Notes under the pieces: model-generated
Told to the model about the DNA's origin: nothing
Seen by the model: only the letters and a program-made list of their open reading frames with translations
Database searches by the model: none
Assembly (NCBI GenBank): GCA_024277895.1
Contig: JAJRUH010000108.1
Coordinates: forward strand, 1 to 45,540
Source: Bacteroidota bacterium
GTDB lineage: Bacteria; Bacteroidota; Bacteroidia; Bacteroidales; JAADGE01
DNA length: 45,540 nt
Direction: 5' to 3'
Program-made: the position numbers and the translations under genes
Part shown: piece after piece, positions 16,990-25,225 of the stretch
Numbering within the stretch: the stretch's first letter is position 1
Layout of the letters: each line of letters starts with the position of its first letter

Positions 16990-18132
16990 ATGACTACAAA
17001 CTTACGATTTTTGCGAATAATTTCGCTTTTCTTAACAGTTTTTTTTCTGTCTTGTAAAAATCCGGTTATCGAAAATAGCGGTACAATTTTTAAAGATGTT
17101 AAAAATCTTTCTGCAAAACTTTTTAAAATTGAAAGGAATAAAAATTTCACAAAACTTACTATTTTTGATGAAGAGGGGAATTTGAAAAATGCATATTTTT
17201 TAATAGAAAAAGAAAAAGAAATTCCTGAAAATATTAAGAATAAATTTATAATCAGAATTCCGGTACAAAAAGTTGTATGTCTTTCAACAACACATATCGC
17301 ATTTTTAGACATTCTTGATGAAACAGATAAAATTGTTGCCCTGTCCGGAACGCAATATGTTTATAATCAAATATTAAGAAAGAGAATTAAGAACGATGAA
17401 ATTCAAGATATCGGATATGAAAACTCGCTTGATTTTGAATTACTTTTAAAACTGAAACCCGATTTAGTTACTGTTTATAATATTAACGGAAGCATTTCTC
17501 CGACAATTAACAAACTGAAGCAATACAATATTCCGGTTGTGCAAATTAACGAATATTTGGAACCTTCTGTTTTGGGGCAAGCCGAGTGGTTGAAGTTTTT
17601 CGCGGAATTTTTTAATAAAAGTGAATTCGCCAAAAATAAATTTGATAAAATTTATAAGTCATATTTCGAACTTAAAAAAATGACAGATACTCTAAAAGAA
17701 AAACCAACGGTTTTATTAAACATGCCATGGAAAGGAACTTGGTATATTCCCGGCGGAAAATCTAATGTTGCACAATTAATTGCCGATGCCGGAGGCAATT
17801 ATATTTTTGAAAATTCTGATGAAAAGCATAATTCGGCTTTAAGTCTTGAAGAAGTTTATGCAAAAGCCCGAAATACTGACTTTTGGTTAAATCCCGGGCA
17901 GGCAAAATCAATAAATGATATTATCGGGACAGATATCAGACTGCAAAAATTTTCGACACTTAAAACCGGAAAAGTTTTTAACAGAAACAAGCGATTGTCG
18001 CCCTCCGGCGGAAACGATTATATGGAAAGCGGAACGGTAAGACCCGATGTAATTCTTAAAGATTTAATTCAAATTTTGCATCCGGAATTAATAAAAAACG
18101 ACAGCTTGTTTTTTTATCGTAAGTTGAGATAA
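16990..18132 (+). CDS. BtuF/FecB-like metal-chelate-binding lipoprotein
   Basis: A 380-residue precursor with a lipobox (LTVFFLSC, Cys about 22) and a helical-backbone binding fold: VQKVVCLSTTHIAFLDIL, then LLKLKPDLVTVYN, VLLNMPWKGTWYIPGGKS and a C-terminal lobe. Such proteins bind cobalamin, haem or ferric siderophores in the periplasm for an ABC importer. No permease or ATPase gene lies nearby, so the partner is unlinked. Its start is 14 bp from that of the divergent dipeptidase, leaving no independent promoter space. The 3' end nearly meets the convergent HNH gene (10 bp). Confidence 0.85.
   Translation: MTTNLRFLRIISLFLTVFFLSCKNPVIENSGTIFKDVKNLSAKLFKIERNKNFTKLTIFDEEGNLKNAYFLIEKEKEIPENIKNKFIIRIPVQKVVCLSTTHIAFLDILDETDKIVALSGTQYVYNQILRKRIKNDEIQDIGYENSLDFELLLKLKPDLVTVYNINGSISPTINKLKQYNIPVVQINEYLEPSVLGQAEWLKFFAEFFNKSEFAKNKFDKIYKSYFELKKMTDTLKEKPTVLLNMPWKGTWYIPGGKSNVAQLIADAGGNYIFENSDEKHNSALSLEEVYAKARNTDFWLNPGQAKSINDIIGTDIRLQKFSTLKTGKVFNRNKRLSPSGGNDYMESGTVRPDVILKDLIQILHPELIKNDSLFFYRKLR
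16997..17004 (-). promoter_or_regulatory. -7 element for the VanX-like gene, inside the opposing gene
   Basis: The minus strand reads TAAGTTTG (TAnnTTTG), 21 bp before the ATG at 16975. It falls within codons 3-5 of the binding-protein gene, which explains how such close divergent starts can work. Confidence 0.5.
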
Positions 18133-18142
18133 AAATGAAAAA

Positions 18143-19075
18143 TTATTCCAAATCCTTAACTATATCTTTGGTGAATTTTGCAAGCGGACGTTTATGTATT
18201 TCATCATCCGAAATATAATTGCCGAAAATAATTCCTTTTAATTGTTCGTAATTTTTGAATAAAGTGCCTTCATATTGTTTGAATAACGTTTCGATATATT
18301 CTTCGGAATACATATATTGTTTCTTTATCAGTTCAAGTGCAATATCGGAATGTTCTTTATATATTTCATTTAATCTGAAAGTTGTAATTGTATTTTTTGT
18401 TTTTGTGTCATTTTTATTTTTCCCTTTTAATTCAATATCAATAACATCTTTTGAATAATAAAAACTTGGTTTGGTAATTTTTAAATGAAATTTTGCAAGC
18501 GAATTAAAATCATCTTCATAAGGGTGCAGATGTTCTTCTTTTGCAAAATCTTTTGTATGCTTAAATTTACTGTTACAAATTGAACACGAAGGAATTAAAT
18601 TGTAAAATGATAATGCCAAAAACGGATAACGTCCTTTATCGTAAAAATGGTCAAAAGTTGCCAATACTCTCGCTTTTCCTTTTTCTGTGTCTTCAAATTT
18701 AAAGATATATTCTCTGTTGCAATACGGGCAAACTGTTATTCCTAATTTATCAACTAATTCTGTTGCATTATAACCGTTCATGAATTTTTTTGTTGAATTT
18801 GCAAAGCCGTTATATAATTTTAATATTTTTTTTATATAATCCGGAGAGTTTGAATTTGTTGTTTTTTTTTTGATTAATTTTTTTAATTGCCGGGGGTTAG
18901 CTTTAATAACATATTCAAAATTTATTTCAAAATTTATTTTTAACCACTTATTAATATTGTCTAAATCTTTTTTCGAAAATCCTGTTGTTGTTGTTTTTCT
19001 TTCAAAATATTCAATAATTGCATTATAATGCTCTTTTACAAAGTCGCTTATATTCGGATGTGTTATTTGTATCAT
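18143..19075 (-). CDS. HNH endonuclease, PtuB-like (Septu-type) partner
   Basis: A 310-residue protein. After a helical, lysine-rich N-terminus it has a zinc-stabilised HNH core: CPYC (116-119), the catalytic pair in FDHFYDK (Asp142, His143), then CSIC (164-167) and HLHPYEDD (about 182-189). This spacing is typical of PtuB-like nucleases that work with AAA ATPases in Septu and some retron systems. It overlaps the upstream ATPase gene by 4 bp (ATGA type), so the two are translationally coupled. No reverse transcriptase is present. The target is likely foreign or modified nucleic acid. AbiL-like pairs are the other option. Confidence 0.75.
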   Translation of the reverse strand: MIQITHPNISDFVKEHYNAIIEYFERKTTTTGFSKKDLDNINKWLKINFEINFEYVIKANPRQLKKLIKKKTTNSNSPDYIKKILKLYNGFANSTKKFMNGYNATELVDKLGITVCPYCNREYIFKFEDTEKGKARVLATFDHFYDKGRYPFLALSFYNLIPSCSICNSKFKHTKDFAKEEHLHPYEDDFNSLAKFHLKITKPSFYYSKDVIDIELKGKNKNDTKTKNTITTFRLNEIYKEHSDIALELIKKQYMYSEEYIETLFKQYEGTLFKNYEQLKGIIFGNYISDDEIHKRPLAKFTKDIVKDLE

Positions 19076-21045
19076 TTTTTATCGTCTTCTAACAGATTTA
19101 TTTTTTCTTGTATCTCTTTCATTTGTTTTTTTAGTGAAATTATGTCAGTTTTATTTGTATTTTCAATTTTATATTTCAACATTTTTTGTAGTTGATTTTT
19201 TAAAATCGGTTCACCTATAATATTTATTATTGCTTGTGCTTCATAAATATTTTTTATTTCTGTATTTTCTTTTTCGTTTAAATAATCAATAACACTTTGT
19301 ATTTTTTCTTCCGCAAATTTCCCGATTAAACCGTCATTCATAAAAAATGAATTTGTAAACAGAGTATGAATATTTGCTCCGAAAGTTTCTTTTTGCTCAA
19401 TTTCCGGAATAACTATACAATTTCCGTTTTTATCTCTATCAAGAAAAATAATATGTTCTTTCGGAAGGTCGGAAACTATAAAGGGTGAGTGAGCCGTTAT
19501 TATTATTTGAACGGGTTTCTTGTCAAATATTATCGGTAAAACTTCTGTTAAAAGATAAATATTTTGTTTTGACCATTCAGGATGCAAGTATAAATCAATT
19601 TCGTCAATTAAAATCAGATATGTTTCTGTTTTTATTTGTTTTTCTTTTACTTCTTTATCAATTTGTTCTTTTGCTTCCGATAATCTTGCAAATAAATTTA
19701 CAAAAGCCAGTTCTCCGGAACTTAATCTCCAACCAAAATTCAAGTAATTATTAATTTCTGTATTATATGTTAATGACTTTTTATAAATTTTAATAATTTT
19801 TGTGAAATATTTCCTTGGTACTTTAAAATTTATATTGTCATCAGATATATCATTAAAAACTATTTCATTTGACGGAATACTTTTTACTATATCAAGCATT
19901 TCTGAAAAAGTATTTAAATTATTTTCTTCAAATAACTTCTTACTATTTTTCAAAAGCATTTCATAAGTAGCTGTTTTATTATTGATTAAATCATAAACAT
20001 CATTAATGTATTCAAAATAATCTGTAAGTAAACGAGAGTCTTCTTTTATCAGTATTTCTAATTCTTTTTTCTTTTCTTCAAACGTATTATCTTTAATAGA
20101 ATTAAATAAATCTCTAATATCTGTAAGTAGATTTCTAATTTGTTTTTTCTTTGAGTATGTATTGTTATTAGGATTTAAATTATTAAAAATTGAGTTTACT
20201 TTAATTTCAAAGGATAAAATAAAAAATAGATAAATTAATCTTAAAATTAACTGTGTATGTTCAGAATATGTGTATATCTTTCTATATATTTCATTACTAA
20301 TCATAGAAGTACCTATCCGTAGATTTATGTTCAATATATATATGTTTGATGATATTGTTATGTTTTTTATTCCGTTTTCAGTTCCTAAAATTTTAGTTAT
20401 TTTATCAGAATATTCCTTTTTATCTAAAAAATTATTAATACTTTCTAAATTTTGAAACCAATATTCTTGTATGATAGAATAATGACTTTTTGTTTTATTT
20501 TTTTCTTGAATTTCTGTTAACTTATAATTTAAAGAAACATCTTTTGATGATGTATAAATTGATTTGGGATTAAAAAAATCATAAGGATTAAAAGTATTAG
20601 ACAAATAAATGACTGCAATTTCAGACTTTGGGAGTTTTTCATTCTCATAGCCATTTTCATTTCTGAGTACGATTTTCTTAAAAGATGTATTTATTATTAT
20701 ATTTTCGTGATGTAAAATAATTATTTCAGAATTTTCTTTTATGATAACGAAATGTAATAAATTGTAATTCTTCACCAATTTTGTTAAAAATTCTAACAAA
20801 CTACTTTTCCCACTTCCGTTTTTCCCTACAATTCCTGTAATATTTACAATACTGTCTCCGAAAAAATTATCAGGTAATCTGTAATCTTTTTTTTCATTAT
20901 GTATAAGTTCTCCGCCTGTAATCTCTTTTTTTTTATTATTGCCGTTGTTTTCGGGGATAAACTCAAAATGATGTTTAGGACTGAAGTTAAAGCCCTGTTT
21001 GTGTATATTTTTATAATCTTCAATCCAAATATATAAGAGTTCCAT
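19072..21045 (-). CDS. ABC/SMC-type defence ATPase, PtuA-like
   Basis: A 657-residue AAA15/OLD-like ATPase with Walker A GKNGSGKSS (74-82), signature WRLSSGELAFVNL, Walker B YLILIDEIDLYLHPEW and the His-switch AHSPFIVSDLP. The long middle (about 170-450) is lysine/asparagine-rich and partly helical. The C-terminus (SLKKQMKEIQEKINLLE) is a short coiled coil. No TOPRIM domain is visible, so it is not a Gabija- or OLD-type nuclease by itself. With the overlapping HNH gene it forms a two-gene defence operon. Its codons are even more AT-rich than those of its neighbours, which suggests transfer. Confidence 0.78.
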   Translation of the reverse strand: MELLYIWIEDYKNIHKQGFNFSPKHHFEFIPENNGNNKKKEITGGELIHNEKKDYRLPDNFFGDSIVNITGIVGKNGSGKSSLLEFLTKLVKNYNLLHFVIIKENSEIIILHHENIIINTSFKKIVLRNENGYENEKLPKSEIAVIYLSNTFNPYDFFNPKSIYTSSKDVSLNYKLTEIQEKNKTKSHYSIIQEYWFQNLESINNFLDKKEYSDKITKILGTENGIKNITISSNIYILNINLRIGTSMISNEIYRKIYTYSEHTQLILRLIYLFFILSFEIKVNSIFNNLNPNNNTYSKKKQIRNLLTDIRDLFNSIKDNTFEEKKKELEILIKEDSRLLTDYFEYINDVYDLINNKTATYEMLLKNSKKLFEENNLNTFSEMLDIVKSIPSNEIVFNDISDDNINFKVPRKYFTKIIKIYKKSLTYNTEINNYLNFGWRLSSGELAFVNLFARLSEAKEQIDKEVKEKQIKTETYLILIDEIDLYLHPEWSKQNIYLLTEVLPIIFDKKPVQIIITAHSPFIVSDLPKEHIIFLDRDKNGNCIVIPEIEQKETFGANIHTLFTNSFFMNDGLIGKFAEEKIQSVIDYLNEKENTEIKNIYEAQAIINIIGEPILKNQLQKMLKYKIENTNKTDIISLKKQMKEIQEKINLLEDDKK

Positions 21046-21056
21046 TATTTTAATTT

Positions 21057-21103
21057 AAAAAGTTTACAAATCAGGAGTTCAATTCCGAATTTGTAAACTT
21101 TTT
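21057..21103 (-). promoter_or_regulatory. Terminator-like hairpin in the leader of the defence operon
   Basis: A perfect 15-bp stem AAAAAGTTTACAAAT/ATTTGTAAACTTTTT with a 17-nt loop that itself can pair (GGA/TCC). It ends 12 bp before the ATPase ATG. Read leftward it is followed by a T run, so it could end transcripts early; read rightward it also has a T run and could insulate the opposite gene. A regulator-binding dyad is another reading. Confidence 0.6.
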
Positions 21104-21113
21104 TTGAATTCTG

Positions 21114-21121
21114 CAAATCTT
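21114..21121 (-). promoter_or_regulatory. Weak -7-like element for the defence operon
   Basis: The minus strand reads AAGATTTG, seven of eight matches to TAnnTTTG if the first T is relaxed. A transcript from here would contain the leader hairpin at 21057-21103. Confidence 0.3.
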
Positions 21122-21135
21122 TTATTTTTATGAAT

Positions 21136-21143
21136 TACCTTTG
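21136..21143 (+). promoter_or_regulatory. -7 element for the AlbA_2 regulator gene
   Basis: TACCTTTG matches TAnnTTTG, 40 bp before the ATG at 21184. Confidence 0.55.
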
Positions 21144-21183
21144 TGGGTAAAATTTACTTTTCAATATACAAATTTCTGATAAA

Positions 21184-22539
21184 ATGACCGAAAAGGAATT
21201 TGAAAATATATTAAAACTCGGAGAAAGTTATACCGTTGAGTTTAAGAGAAATATAAGTAAAGAACTTAAAAATGAAATTTGTTCGTTTTTAAATTCGTCG
21301 GGTGGAAAATTTTTTATCGGAATTGAAGATGATAATACCGTTTGCGGTGTTAATATTGATAATAAGATAAGTTCACAAATACAAACTTTAATTTCAGTAA
21401 TTCAACCAAATCCTAAATTGGATATTAGTGAATATACTTTCAAAAAGAAACAAATCTTTATAATTGATTGCAAAACTGACGAACGGAAACCATATATGAG
21501 TTTAGGAGTGGTTTATGTCAGAAGAGGAGCAAATTCTCAAAAATTATTATCACCCGATGAATTAAAAGATTTTTTTCAAAAAGAAAATAAAATATATTTT
21601 GAAAAATTAGTTAATGAAAATTTTTCTTATCCTGAAGATTTTGACAGTAACAGATTTAACGATTTTATAGAGAATGCAAATATATCTTCAAAAACTTCAC
21701 AAAAACAAATAATTGAAAATTTACAATTATTTTCAAAAAACAGTAAATTAATAAATGCGGGTATTTTGTTTTTTGCAAAAGATGTTCAAAAATACTTTGA
21801 ACACGCATCAATAAGATGCCTTTTATTTAAAGGAACTAATAAAAGTATAATTCTTGATGATAAATTAATTGGAGGAAGTTTACCTGAACAATACAAAGGA
21901 GCATTACAGTTTTTAAAAACCAAACTTGAATTACGCTACATAATAAAAACAGCCCGACCAAGAATTGAAAAATATGAAATTCCGGAAGTCGTTTTTAAAG
22001 AAGCAATTATTAATGCTTTAGTTCATCGTGATTATTTTGAAGCAGGCGGGAAAATCCATATTGAAATTTATGATAACAGAGTTGAGATTACAAATCCCGG
22101 AGGACTTGTAAATGTTATAAAAGACAATGAATTCGGAAAGAGAAGTGTTTCCAGAAATCCGATAATTTTTAATTTTTTTCAACGATTAAATTTAGTCGAA
22201 CAAGTTGGTTCCGGTATATCTCGAATGTTTGATGAAATGAGAATGCAGAATTTACCTGCGCCTCATTTTTTAGTTAAAGGAATTTTTTCTGTAACTCTTT
22301 ATCGTCCTATAAACTTTAATAGTTGGATGCAAAGTCCGGAAAATAAATTAACAAAAATTCAAACGCAAATTTTGATTGAAATATATAAAAATAGTAATAT
22401 TACACAATCAGAAATAAGTAGTTTAACAGATGTCGGAAAAACAACTGTTTATAATAATATTAAAAAACTTAAACAATTAGGAATACTTGAACGAATAGGC
22501 TCGGATAAATCGGGATATTGGACAATTTATTACAAATGA
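21184..22539 (+). CDS. AlbA_2 (Schlafen-type) putative DNA-binding regulator with HATPase_c_4 and winged helix
   Basis: A 451-residue protein. The AlbA_2 domain spans about 1-125 (ESYTVEFKRN, FLNSSGGKFFIGIEDD, VYVRRGANSQ). A RecG-like HATPase_c_4 region spans about 255-375 (AIINALVHRDYFEAGGKIHIEIYDNRVEITNPGG). A winged helix-turn-helix spans about 395-451 (TQSEISSLTDVGKTTVYNNIKKL). Such proteins are mostly annotated as transcription factors or ATP-dependent regulators and often sit in mobile or defence loci. It is divergent from the ATPase/HNH operon across a 138-bp spacer with the hairpin. I infer it may control that operon, but the sequence alone cannot show this. Confidence 0.78.
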   Translation: MTEKEFENILKLGESYTVEFKRNISKELKNEICSFLNSSGGKFFIGIEDDNTVCGVNIDNKISSQIQTLISVIQPNPKLDISEYTFKKKQIFIIDCKTDERKPYMSLGVVYVRRGANSQKLLSPDELKDFFQKENKIYFEKLVNENFSYPEDFDSNRFNDFIENANISSKTSQKQIIENLQLFSKNSKLINAGILFFAKDVQKYFEHASIRCLLFKGTNKSIILDDKLIGGSLPEQYKGALQFLKTKLELRYIIKTARPRIEKYEIPEVVFKEAIINALVHRDYFEAGGKIHIEIYDNRVEITNPGGLVNVIKDNEFGKRSVSRNPIIFNFFQRLNLVEQVGSGISRMFDEMRMQNLPAPHFLVKGIFSVTLYRPINFNSWMQSPENKLTKIQTQILIEIYKNSNITQSEISSLTDVGKTTVYNNIKKLKQLGILERIGSDKSGYWTIYYK

Positions 22540-22593
22540 TATGTAAAAAAATATGCAATAATATTATAATCACGTTGTTATATGATTTGGAAT

Positions 22594-22645
22594 GTAAGTT
22601 TGATATGTAAATTTGATATGTAAATTTGAATTGTAATTCTGATAT
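22594..22645. repeat. Four tandem 13-bp units before the aconitase-like gene
   Basis: Units GTAAGTTTGATAT, GTAAATTTGATAT, GTAAATTTGAATT and GTAATTCTGATAT follow one another without gaps and end 34 bp before the ATG at 22680. They could be spaced factor-binding sites (13 bp is not a whole helical turn) or simple slippage. No exact TAnnTTTG element is seen in this spacer. Confidence 0.75.
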
Positions 22646-22679
22646 ATAAAGTAATAAGAAATATTTTAAAATTTTAACA

Positions 22680-24482
22680 ATGACAATTATAGAAAAAATC
22701 ATCGCAAATCATTCAAAATTCGATACCGTAAAACCCGGCGATATTGTTGATATTGATATTGACGTAAGAGCGGCTCGCGATTTCGGAGGTCCCAATGTCG
22801 TTAAACACTTTAAAGAATATAATTTAACAATTAACGACGTATCCAAAACATTTTTTACTTTCGATACAAACCCTACGGGTTCCGACCAAAAATATGCAGT
22901 AAATCAGCAAATTTGCCGGCAATTTGCACGCGAACACGGCATAAAAGTTTTTGACATAAACAACGGAATAGGGACGCATACTTTTATTGAAAAAGGTTTG
23001 GCATATCCCGGAACAACTTCTTTAACAACCGATTCACATGCAAATATTTTGGGTGCCGTGGGTGCTTTCGGGCAAGGAATGGGAGACAAAGATATGGCAG
23101 TTGCTTTCAGCAAAGGACGTGTGTGGTTTAAAGTGCCGAAATCCGTCAAAATAAACTTTACAGGAAAACGTCCCGACGATATTTCCTCAAAAGACATTGT
23201 TTTGAATTTATTACATAAATTCGGTGCAAACAGTTTGCTCGGTTATTCCGTTGAAATGTATGGTAAAGAAGTTGATAAACTTACTCTTGACGAGCGAATT
23301 ACGATTGCCTCAATGGGAACCGAAATGGGAGCTATTATTATTTTATTTCCTCCGAATAAAGAAATTATGGACTATTGTTCCGAAAGAGCAGAAAAGAAAA
23401 TAGAAGGCGTTTATGCCGATGAGGACGCACAATATGATAAAGTTTTTGATATTGACATAAGCACTTTTAAATCTATGATTTCTCTTCCGGGAAAACCGCA
23501 CGATACCGTGAATATCATTGAAACAAAAAAAGTTAAGATAGATTCCGGTTTTATAGGCAGCTGTACAAACGGAAGAATTGAAGATATGCGTGAAGCAGCA
23601 AAAATTTTAAAAGGAAGAAAAATTGCACCGGGTGTTGTTCTGAAAATAGTTCCTTCGACTGATGAAATTTGGCAACAATGTTTAGATGAGGGAATTATGA
23701 AAACTTTTAAAGAAGCCGGAGCATTGGTTTCAAATGCCGGATGTGCCGGATGTGCCGCCGGACAAGTAGGGCAAAACGGTCCCGGAGAAATAACCGTAAG
23801 CACCGGGAACAGAAATTTTCCCGGTAAGCAAGGAAAAGGCAGCGTATATTTGGCATCACCGGCTACGGTCGCTGCTTCGTCTCTTGCCGGATATATAACA
23901 ACTTTCGACCGTATTCCCGAAAAACCCGAAGTATTTACACCGCAGGAAACAGAAGAAAAAATAAAAACTTCCGAAACTCATAAAGATATTGAACAAAAAC
24001 CTTTGATTGTTGAAGGCAGAGTTTGGTATATTCCTATGGATGACATAGATACCGATATGATTTTTCATAACAGATATTTGGCAATTACCGACATTAACGA
24101 AATGGGACAATATGCTTTTGATAATTTGGAAGGTTACGAAGATTTTGCAAAAAAAGCTAAACCCGGCGATATAGTTTTGGTTCATAAAAATTTTGGTGCG
24201 GGAAGTTCTCGCCAACAAGCCGTAGATTGCTTTAAAGCTCTTGGTATTCAGGCAATTATTGCCGAAAGCTACGGTGCAATTTATGAAAGAAATGCAATAA
24301 ATGCCGCTTTCCCGATAGTAACATACAAAACTTTGGAAGGCTTGGATTTAGAAGACGGAGACACTTTAAGAGTAGATTTTGAAACCGGAAAAATTGAAAA
24401 CATTTCAAAAAATACAAGCATACAAGCAGAACCGTTTTCGGAAGTTCAAAAAGAAATTTATCAAAACGGCGGTTTATTTTAA
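22680..24482 (+). CDS. Fused aconitase / 3-isopropylmalate dehydratase-type hydro-lyase
   Basis: A 600-residue single chain with both halves of the family. The large, iron-sulfur half (about 1-425) has the DSH motif TTDSHANILGAVGAF and [4Fe-4S] ligands Cys295 (GSCTNGR), Cys355 and Cys358 (CAGCAAG). A linker leads to the small swivelling half (about 445-600) with DDIDTDMIF and NFGAGSSRQQAVD. Most LeuC/LeuD enzymes are separate subunits and classical aconitases are longer (750-900 aa). The usual early Asp-His of the active site is replaced by FDTNPTGSDQ. The substrate (citrate, isopropylmalate or homolog) is therefore open. No leuA or leuB is near. Confidence 0.85.
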   Translation: MTIIEKIIANHSKFDTVKPGDIVDIDIDVRAARDFGGPNVVKHFKEYNLTINDVSKTFFTFDTNPTGSDQKYAVNQQICRQFAREHGIKVFDINNGIGTHTFIEKGLAYPGTTSLTTDSHANILGAVGAFGQGMGDKDMAVAFSKGRVWFKVPKSVKINFTGKRPDDISSKDIVLNLLHKFGANSLLGYSVEMYGKEVDKLTLDERITIASMGTEMGAIIILFPPNKEIMDYCSERAEKKIEGVYADEDAQYDKVFDIDISTFKSMISLPGKPHDTVNIIETKKVKIDSGFIGSCTNGRIEDMREAAKILKGRKIAPGVVLKIVPSTDEIWQQCLDEGIMKTFKEAGALVSNAGCAGCAAGQVGQNGPGEITVSTGNRNFPGKQGKGSVYLASPATVAASSLAGYITTFDRIPEKPEVFTPQETEEKIKTSETHKDIEQKPLIVEGRVWYIPMDDIDTDMIFHNRYLAITDINEMGQYAFDNLEGYEDFAKKAKPGDIVLVHKNFGAGSSRQQAVDCFKALGIQAIIAESYGAIYERNAINAAFPIVTYKTLEGLDLEDGDTLRVDFETGKIENISKNTSIQAEPFSEVQKEIYQNGGLF

Positions 24483-24499
24483 TCTTTAAACTATATTAT

Positions 24500-24507
24500 T
24501 AACTTTG
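24500..24507 (+). promoter_or_regulatory. -7 element for the OmpH-like gene
   Basis: TAACTTTG matches TAnnTTTG, 40 bp before the ATG at 24548. No separate terminator for the aconitase-like gene is visible in this 65-bp spacer. Confidence 0.55.
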
Positions 24508-24547
24508 CAGTTCAAAATTTTTAAAATTATATAAAAACAGAAATAAA

Positions 24548-25144
24548 ATGAAACGACTTTTTTCAGTAATAAGTATTGCAACACTTTTTGCGGCTTCTTT
24601 TTTATTGTCAAATTGCAATAAGGACAAAAATAATGAAGTAACAGCAACAAACGGAAGTTCTTTTAAAATAGCTGTTGTAAAAACAGATACATTAGCCGAA
24701 GTTTATGAATATTATAACGATTTGCAAACAGCTTTGATGCTCGAACAACAAGATAAAGAAGCAGATTTGAGTGCCAGATATAAATCTTTGCAAACAAAAT
24801 ATTTAAAAATACAAAGAGATGCTCAAAATAGAATGATAACACCAACTTCCGCTCAGGCAAAACAAAAAAAATTAGCTTTGGAACAACAAAAATTGCAACA
24901 AGACCAACAAAATTATCAATCGGATATGATGGACAAATCTCAAAAAATGACATTGCAAATCTTGGACAGTATTAAAAATTATTTAAGAATTTACAATAAA
25001 GAACATCATTACGATATGATATTAACAAGCGATACTATCGGTTCTAATATTTTACTTTTTGATAAAAAATATGATATTACAAAGGATGTTATAAGGGGTT
25101 TGAATAAAAGATATCGTGCAGCAACAGGGAAAAAAGATAAATAA
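24548..25144 (+). CDS. OmpH/Skp-like periplasmic chaperone lipoprotein
   Basis: A 198-residue precursor with a lipoprotein signal (SFLLSNC, Cys about 23). The domain has the OmpH layout: a short beta segment FKIAVVKTDTLAEVYEYY, a long glutamine/lysine-rich helical hairpin (about 65-145, EQQKLQQDQQNYQSDM) and a final beta segment YDMILTSDTIGSNILLFDKKYDITKDVI. Skp-like proteins hold outer-membrane proteins in the periplasm. A lipid anchor is a variation common in Bacteroidota paralogs. It is a single gene with promoter and terminator. Confidence 0.85.
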   Translation: MKRLFSVISIATLFAASFLLSNCNKDKNNEVTATNGSSFKIAVVKTDTLAEVYEYYNDLQTALMLEQQDKEADLSARYKSLQTKYLKIQRDAQNRMITPTSAQAKQKKLALEQQKLQQDQQNYQSDMMDKSQKMTLQILDSIKNYLRIYNKEHHYDMILTSDTIGSNILLFDKKYDITKDVIRGLNKRYRAATGKKDK

Positions 25145-25171
25145 TATCTTCCGTTATAATAAATGAATTTT

Positions 25172-25201
25172 CGTGCTGCACTGATGTGCGGCACGGTTTA
25201 T
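25172..25201 (+). terminator. Terminator after the OmpH-like gene
   Basis: CGTGCTGCAC/GTGCGGCACG, 10 bp with one G-T pair and a TGAT loop, then a T-rich tail (GTTTATTT). It is GC-rich in an AT-rich spacer. Confidence 0.82.
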
Positions 25202-25225
25202 TTAAAGTTGTTTATATAATAAAGA

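Noticed and set aside
18143-21045. Retron with PtuAB-type effectors
   Set aside because: No reverse transcriptase gene, and no retron-like noncoding RNA next to the pair.
22594-22645. CRISPR array
   Set aside because: Units are 13 bp with no spacers between them, and no cas genes are present in the window.
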